This document shows positions 58,571 to 64,000 of a DNA stretch of 64,000 nucleotides, in pieces. A program made the position numbers and the translations under genes. Source of the DNA: Mesodorylaimus sp. YZB2_4 (Eukaryota > Nematoda > Enoplea > Dorylaimida > Dorylaimidae). The notes under the pieces were generated by a model. The model saw only the letters and a program-made list of their open reading frames with translations, was not told the DNA's origin and did not search any database. The stretch spans positions 424,464 through 488,463 of the forward strand of contig JASANH010001426.1 of NCBI GenBank assembly GCA_030248295.1, given 5' to 3'. Every line of letters begins with the position of its first letter. Within the stretch, counting starts at the first letter, position 1.

Positions 58571-59684
58571 AGGATCAACCGAACACTTTTTCCTTACATT
58601 AGTTCGTAGGACATTACGACTCTGGTAACATATAATCTTTATAAAGTCATTAAAATTGTCTCGCCAAAAAATTGTTGTTTTTTGTGAGGTGTTTGACCCA
58701 ATCTTAAAAAAAAGTGAGCAGACTCGATTTTGACCCTACCTAATTTTGACCCGGCTCGACCCGAAATTTAGCTGACCCCACCGGATCCAGGGTCTAGTAT
58801 CAGGTTGTTTTTGATGGAGTCCAAAACCCGAATTTGGAGGTGCAGTCTGCCAGTTTATCACCTGCTAGATTACTTGAATCTTGGTATATCGGGAGATCTT
58901 TGTGAAACGAGATGAAAATGCGATTGCGGCTGCTCAAAAATTGGTTTTTCGTCAGGTCGAGCTATATGCAGGGTCAAAATGTGCTCCCCGTAGCCCAGGG
59001 GAGGCCATTGGAGGCTCTTTTACTAAGCTCATAACTTCTCTCTTAGAAGACATTCGAGTAAGGCCACCATCCCAGGATATCCTTCCCTCATGTCGCTTAG
59101 TGAAGAGTGATGCCATTTTTACAAAAAAGTGCGTCATACTCCACCGAGCAAAAGGGTTTTTTCGGGTTCCAGCCATATGGCTTTGGGGTTGGGTTTTGGT
59201 TCACTAGCGAGTGGGTTAGGTTTGACTTTTAAAAATGGTTGAAGTTAGGTTGTTGGATTCGACTTTAACATTGTCGGATTGGATTTTGGTCGAACTTTTG
59301 AACCGTTTGTCGGACCTGGATTGTGACCACATCTTTGCCGGTTTGACATTTGGTCTGGCTATTTTGCATACAGTGTTTTTTGCACGATGATGAATCATAG
59401 GACAGCCCACCTCGTACAGATAAGCAATCAGATGTTTTTTTATACGTTCAATAATGCAAATCCAAAGAAAAATTTTGCAATTCAAAATCCTCCGCCAGAT
59501 TTGTCATTTTGCGCGCTCTAGCCGATTATTCTGCCCCCTCACAACTAACTCAGCAGATCTAAACCGCTTTTGTGGTGCATATTTTTTGCTGCACTTGGTA
59601 TAGAAATGTCCCGTGAGTCATTTTGCTGGTTATTCTTACGGTTTAGATAAAGCCATGAAAAATATTTTCCTTAGAACATTTTGA
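58571..59684. other. Spacer between the duplicated genes
   Basis: No exon is recognised. An open stretch at 58881-59207 matches no family and has no splice or start support. Confidence 0.4.
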
Positions 59685-59748
59685 TTTATAAAAGGTTTCG
59701 ATTGTGGCCGGAAGAGCGATTTCGGGTGTCAAGAAATTTCTCAGCCAA

Positions 59749-61224
59749 ATGGCGTTGTTCAAATTTCTTTTAATGCTTGTCGGCTTCTGTCATGGTAAGC
59801 TTGTTTATGCACACATTTTCTGTGGCCCTGTGACCATTTCCCAACTCGGGCGTTACCCTCACTGTGTCAACTCCCCCACCAGGCACGGTTGGGGAATCGA
59901 CTCACACTCAGTGTGACATTCGACGTTTTCCCGCTACAATTTTCTTGTTGATGTGAAGGTACGACTCTGGTTGCATAAGGCAGCGCGAGCATGACAGGTT
60001 TTTATGATGTGTGCAGTAAAGTACGAATTTCGCTGCCGCAGTTCAGGCGCAAGGTATTCATCATGGCCCCACTACCACTATTACAATGATAGTGGGGCCG
60101 TGGTCCTCAGGCTACGTACTTTTTGAACTATCACGCATTTCAGGGGGACAAGCACCTGAAACGCTGCAAATACAAGTGTACGTAAAAGGTCCAGTTTTTC
60201 TCCGCTATTCAAAGCATGTAGAATATGCGGGGGATCGTGAAGTACCTCTTGGAGGCATATTCTATATCTTCTAGGATAAGAGGTGATACCGACATGTGTA
60301 GGAGTACTGATCCCAGACCTGAAACAATGCAGCCTGGTCAGGGTTACTGGCCGACCAACGACTCAACCAACTCACCCACCGCTGCTCCCACGTTTTAGTT
60401 GGGATAACCAAAATTTTGAGCCCCCATCCCAATGATAAGAAGTCGAAATTTTCATTTCTCAATGACCCGCCTTTGAGATCAATGAATTTCGACTTTTTTG
60501 AAACACTGTGGATCCAGAATTTTGACTACCTTATTAAAACGTGGATGCTGAATCTGAATATCATACTGTCCTTTCCAAAATTCCGACATCGATTTTATTG
60601 CCCTTTGTCCTTAAGACTAAAAATAAGCATCATATTGTTAGTAAATTCCTCTTGGTCGAGGCGTGGTTCAGCATAGTCTGAGAGGTGGAGGGATGGTGTA
60701 TGTATTGTGTGCCTGGAAGAAACTAGAATACTCGAAAGTCGTCTTCTTCTGCAGCTTCCAATTTCATATATTACCACCAGTCAGTACGGCCACTCCGTCC
60801 ATTGCCGATGATAGTGTTAAATGTCGACGAATTCATAACTTTGGAATGGGAACGAATCGATGACGCCGATCACTACGATGTCCGCTTGCGCCTTTTGGAA
60901 CCAATCAGCAGAACCATGGCGCAAGAGCAAATTCTTGAGATCGATGGCAGCCGTTCGAACATGACCATGAATTTTCACCGGCCCACGTTAGTCCAGTGGA
61001 GCGTGTCCGCTGCACTGAAGACCCCACCGACCCGCAACGAGAGTATCATATACCATTATGGATGGTTCGAGTTCAACGTCGGTTATCCGATTCGACCCCG
61101 AACATATCCGCCTGCGCATCCGGCATATCCGCCTGGACATCCAGTATATCCACCTGAGAATCCTGCATTCCCGCCTATGCGTCGAGTCCCTAAGAGAGCT
61201 GCTTCAATAAAAAGTGATCAATGA
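59749..61224 (+). CDS. Small secreted fibronectin-III-like protein with Pro-rich tail
   Basis: I propose three exons: 59749-59794 (signal peptide MALFKFLLMLVGFCH), 60144-60175 (GQAPETLQIQ) and 60781-61224, giving about 173 residues. The last exon encodes a fibronectin-III-like beta-sandwich: PLPMIVLNVDEFITLEWERI, then DADHYDVRL, and VQWSVSAAL near the end. A Tyr/Pro-rich tail follows, with repeats of the YPPAHPA, YPPGHPV, YPPENPA type and a basic end. The tail resembles cuticular, adhesive or matrix proteins. A TATA box lies at about 59685. The middle exon rests on splice signals and on supplying the first strand of the domain. Intron 2 holds a foldback element (60390-60600). A dead duplicate lies 2 kb upstream. 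The exact function is unknown. Confidence 0.6.
60390..60600. mobile_element. Foldback element copy in intron of the fibronectin-III-like gene
   Basis: The central part (AAGAAGTCGAAATTTTCATT followed by TCTCAATG) and right arm (CAGAATTTTGACTACC, ATTCCGACATCGAT) match the element at 28392-28652. The left arm is truncated. The tip alone survives at 57888-57935 in the pseudogene, so the insertion predates the gene duplication. Confidence 0.5.
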
Positions 61225-61639
61225 TAATGGCAAGCAAAGTTAAGACGTTCAGCCAAACAATTTAGTCTTGGAACGCTGGGACTCTGATAAACATGATTGC
61301 TTTGAAGTCGTCGGGAATGTCTGCTGACCAGTGTCACACGTGCACCATAGTGAAGGAAGCCAGCAGAAAGCAGCAGCATGTAACTTCTGTCCCATGCTGC
61401 CAAGTTCTCTGCAATGGCATGGGGAAACATCGCCCCTCCCCGCTATGACGCAATTATTTCGGACCAAACAAATGACCTGGGGTCAGCGTTTGGGTCAGGT
61501 ATAAAATCTGGCCATATAGAGGATATTGCCAATCGTCCATTTTGGTTTTAAATCTATTGGCTGTCCCTCTAACCCCTCCCCCCCCGTCTCAAAATACTGT
61601 TATTGGGAGCCTGATTATTTGAACATTCCTGCTCGTCGG

Positions 61640-62270
61640 CAATTGCACCTCCATTCGAGTCTGCCAAGGCGACTTCCAGGGCTGCGCTTACAATGTTTGC
61701 GTCCTTCATCAAGTCCGTCCATCGATTCTTTGGTCGGCCTTGGAGGTGGTGCCCGTATAGTCGATCTGCATGGCTGTCTTGGCTACCCTTTCCTGGTCGA
61801 AATGTTAGCAGCGTCAAGTAGCTACTGTACGATACCTGTGCTAGAAGATACTACTCGCGGTTCTACAAAACTACAGAGTACTTTACGTTACAAGCAAAGT
61901 CTACGTAGTTGTAGGAGGGTTCTTTCGAAAATTTGGGTACCGTTTGACGGATTTCGGTGAAATTTGACCCCAGCATGCGAGACATGGCACCCGAGAATCC
62001 TACGATGGGATTTCGCGAAATTTAGATCGGTTTGGGAGATATCGGTTAAAAACGACTTGTAAAAAGGACTCCTTACTGTACAATACAGGTCCACAAATCG
62101 GACCAGGGAAGGGTTAAGACTTCGGCCCTTCGGACCAGGGGTCCGCACCATAGTAGGCGTGATTCGAGCATTCTCTCTTCGATAAGGGCTACTCCTAGCC
62201 GCTTCATGATGCGATCCCAACGCGTGATACCCAAGCTCCACTGGAGCCTGCATCTGCATGGGTGCAACCG
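61640..62270 (-). mobile_element. LINE reverse-transcriptase C-terminus, split by a TIR element
   Basis: On the minus strand, 62250-62130 encodes GITRWDRIMKRLGVALIEER and MLESRLLWCGPLVRRAEV. After a 320-nt interruption, 61780-61640 encodes RLYGHHLQGRPKNRWTDLMK. This is the familiar end of non-LTR retrotransposon ORF2 (R-lgv-pI-ekm-e-RL-w-GH-v-RR, then a GRP-k-RW-D motif). Nothing upstream of it survives in the window. Confidence 0.7.
61794..62116. mobile_element. 330-nt TIR element (MITE-like), copy B
   Basis: The ends are CTACCCTTTCCTGGTCGAAA and, in reverse, TTAACCCTTCCCTGGTCCGA, next to TA on both sides. The interior is colinear with copy A at 47576-47908 at roughly 80% identity by eye. 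It lies inside the LINE remnant. Confidence 0.8.
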
Positions 62271-63040
62271 TGGATTGGCGACAATGTATAACGAGTGAGC
62301 GAGTCACGATCGAAACCGACGATGCAGATGTGACGCGATTACAGTAGTGGGGTCACAACATCACAGCTTATAAATTTCGAGGCCGTCTGAAGAGAGCAAT
62401 TAAAATCTTCCCAAACTCGCGTCTATCCATTTTAAAGGTTCTTGAGAACTTTCGAAAGGATTTGCCAGTTGGTGTGCGGCTGAAAGTGCTGCCCAGCGAG
62501 ATGGATCGATTGCTCAGCTGCCAATTACCAGATACTGGTGCGCAAGTCAACACGCCTATGCAATGCTCAGTCGCTTATCCAAGGCGCCGTTTATCCATGT
62601 TGTAGCTCATTCATGGGTACGCCTCTGCAGGGTATTGAGGCCTGCTCTTGGATGAAGCAGGCCAGCAATTGGACCCTAAGGGGCTACGGGGCGCAACAAT
62701 GTATTTGTCATTATGAAAGAAGTGCAAAATTCATTCTCGCGTCTTCAGAAAGTTGAGTTAGAAAAATGCAGTCTCTTTGTGTTAGTCATGAAAGATATTA
62801 TAACAGGGCATAGGCTCTGACATTATTTATCTCCTGCCTTAAGAATTTCTGGTTTCTGGTAACTCTCCTTCGGTGACCTGGTGACGACAGCATTTTTCTA
62901 CACATGCCGAATTGACCATCCTCAGAATTTTATGGCAGACAACAACTAAAGGTCGAGCGACATTGTCACAGCGACCAGTGTCCCATTTTTTCGAGCACAA
63001 GAAACGGGCCTACTCAAATCAGATCATATTTTGCACGAAA
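62271..63040. other. Downstream flank of the second Rab gene, nothing recognised
   Basis: No exon or repeat is recognised between the LINE remnant and the Rab stop codon. Confidence 0.4.
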
Positions 63041-63383
63041 TCACGACGAGAAACAGCAACTAGCTCGTCGTTTTTGCTCTTCTTTGGATTTCGTAAGGAA
63101 TGCATCAGTGAGATTCCAGCAACTACTCGGAGATGGAGTCAGTGAATAAGTACTACGTCTCTTCCTTGACAGGACTAAATCAGTAATTATTCTTCTGAAG
63201 CTCTAAAAATTAATCACTTTCTCTACCTAATTTTGAAAATAATTTAAATTTTTACCTCATTGACTTGAATTCCGGTCTTGGCCGATGTTTCGAAGAAGGG
63301 CACACCCAATTCAATTCCCAATAGCTGACCTTCAACATCGGACACGCGACGTTCTTTTTCTCCCACGTCGCATTTATTTCCAA
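63041..63383 (-). CDS. Rab-family small GTPase, C-terminal two exons (gene runs off the right edge)
   Basis: The penultimate exon 63383-63256 (acceptor TTTTTTAG, donor GTAAAA) encodes the guanine-binding GNKCDV and the ETSAKTG motif (LGVPFFETSAKTGIQVNE). The last exon 63202-63041 joins in phase 0 and encodes SFRRIITDLVLSRKRR, a 30-residue variable tail and the end ASCCFSS, whose twin cysteines suit double prenylation. It is a Rab-type vesicle-traffic GTPase. I cannot assign the subfamily, because the P-loop and switch exons lie beyond base 64000. It differs from the Rab at 23.9-27.1 kb in sequence and exon structure, so the two are not a recent duplication. Confidence 0.8.
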
Positions 63384-64000
63384 CTAAAAAATCAGACTGG
63401 CTCTGCAGACAAAGTTACTGCGAGGGATTCAATGTGGTTTAAATAATAATATAAGGGAAAGCAGCTTTTAAAAAATCAATTTTTTTTAAATTTTAGCGTT
63501 TACAAATTTTGTTTTCTCGCCTGGGTTGAAAAACATTATAAAACAACAGGAATAAGAAACAAAAACAGCTTCGGGCATGAGTGAAATGCACAATAGGTTC
63601 TGTACCGTATATAAAGTATGTAAACAAATAGATATTTCAGTATGATTCTGCTCATTTCTTGTACATGTATACATATGCGCATATTTTGTATGTACATGTG
63701 AGCAAACATACACTTTTGTGTTTACATATATATAAATAAATAAAAAAGTATATATGTATGTGTGTATTTTATTTACACATTTATATATACATGTGTGTAA
63801 ATATGTTGTGAGTACATTATACATGTACACGTGTTTTTTTTCTATATGTATGCATGTTAATTAAACAAATATTTTGACTGTCATAGATCTGTATCTATGC
63901 ATATGGACAGTACATATATAAAAAAATATATATTTATTTATATCTTATTTATGTGTTACTATGTTATGTGTTATGTACACTACAGTATATGGATATACGG
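63384..64000. other. Rab intron with AT microsatellite
   Basis: This intron of the second Rab gene continues past the window edge. About 63600-63990 is rich in TATA, TACATG and TATG words without coding signal. Confidence 0.5.

Overview
The window is animal nuclear DNA from a small, fairly compact invertebrate genome that I cannot name. Genes are split by GT-AG introns, many only 52-120 nt, and the standard genetic code fits. Protein-coding exons are embedded in decayed mobile elements: one tRNA-derived SINE family, foldback and TIR elements, LINE, Penelope-like and LTR-type remnants. A gene for radial spoke protein 3 implies motile cilia or flagella, which argues against nematodes. Beyond that the phylum is open.

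Layout. 2159-6268 (-): secreted protein with a very large Pro/Gly/Gln/Asn tandem-repeat region and a cysteine-rich, PAN/Apple-like C-terminus. 12784-13773 (-): intronless globin with a C-terminal membrane segment. 23965-27062 (+): complete seven-exon Rab26/37-type GTPase. 31752-35468 (-): twelve-exon cytochrome P450 of CYP3-clan type, all signature motifs present but with a one-base frame break in exon 6. 44381-50744 (-): seven-exon RSPH3-like gene. 57664-58570 and 59749-61224 (+): tandem duplicates of a small secreted, fibronectin-III-like gene, the first a pseudogene. 63041-63383 (-): last two exons of a second Rab-type GTPase running off the right edge. Weaker candidate exons lie at 28.1-28.8 kb (-) and 52.4-53.8 kb (+). 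Long stretches (13.8-23.9, 35.5-43.3 and 53.9-57.4 kb) hold nothing I can call a gene.

The genes do not form an obvious pathway; the order looks like ordinary animal synteny. The most striking points are: an RSPH3 intron that is almost entirely one SINE copy; a TIR element nested inside a LINE reverse-transcriptase remnant; a 46-bp-arm hairpin inside the fibronectin-III pseudogene and a separate 64-bp near-palindrome 1.7 kb upstream; an intronless membrane globin; and an elastomer-like repeat protein whose C-terminal half carries periodic hydrophobic IFV-type cores. Single-base frame conflicts in three genes could be real lesions or assembly errors; raw reads would decide.
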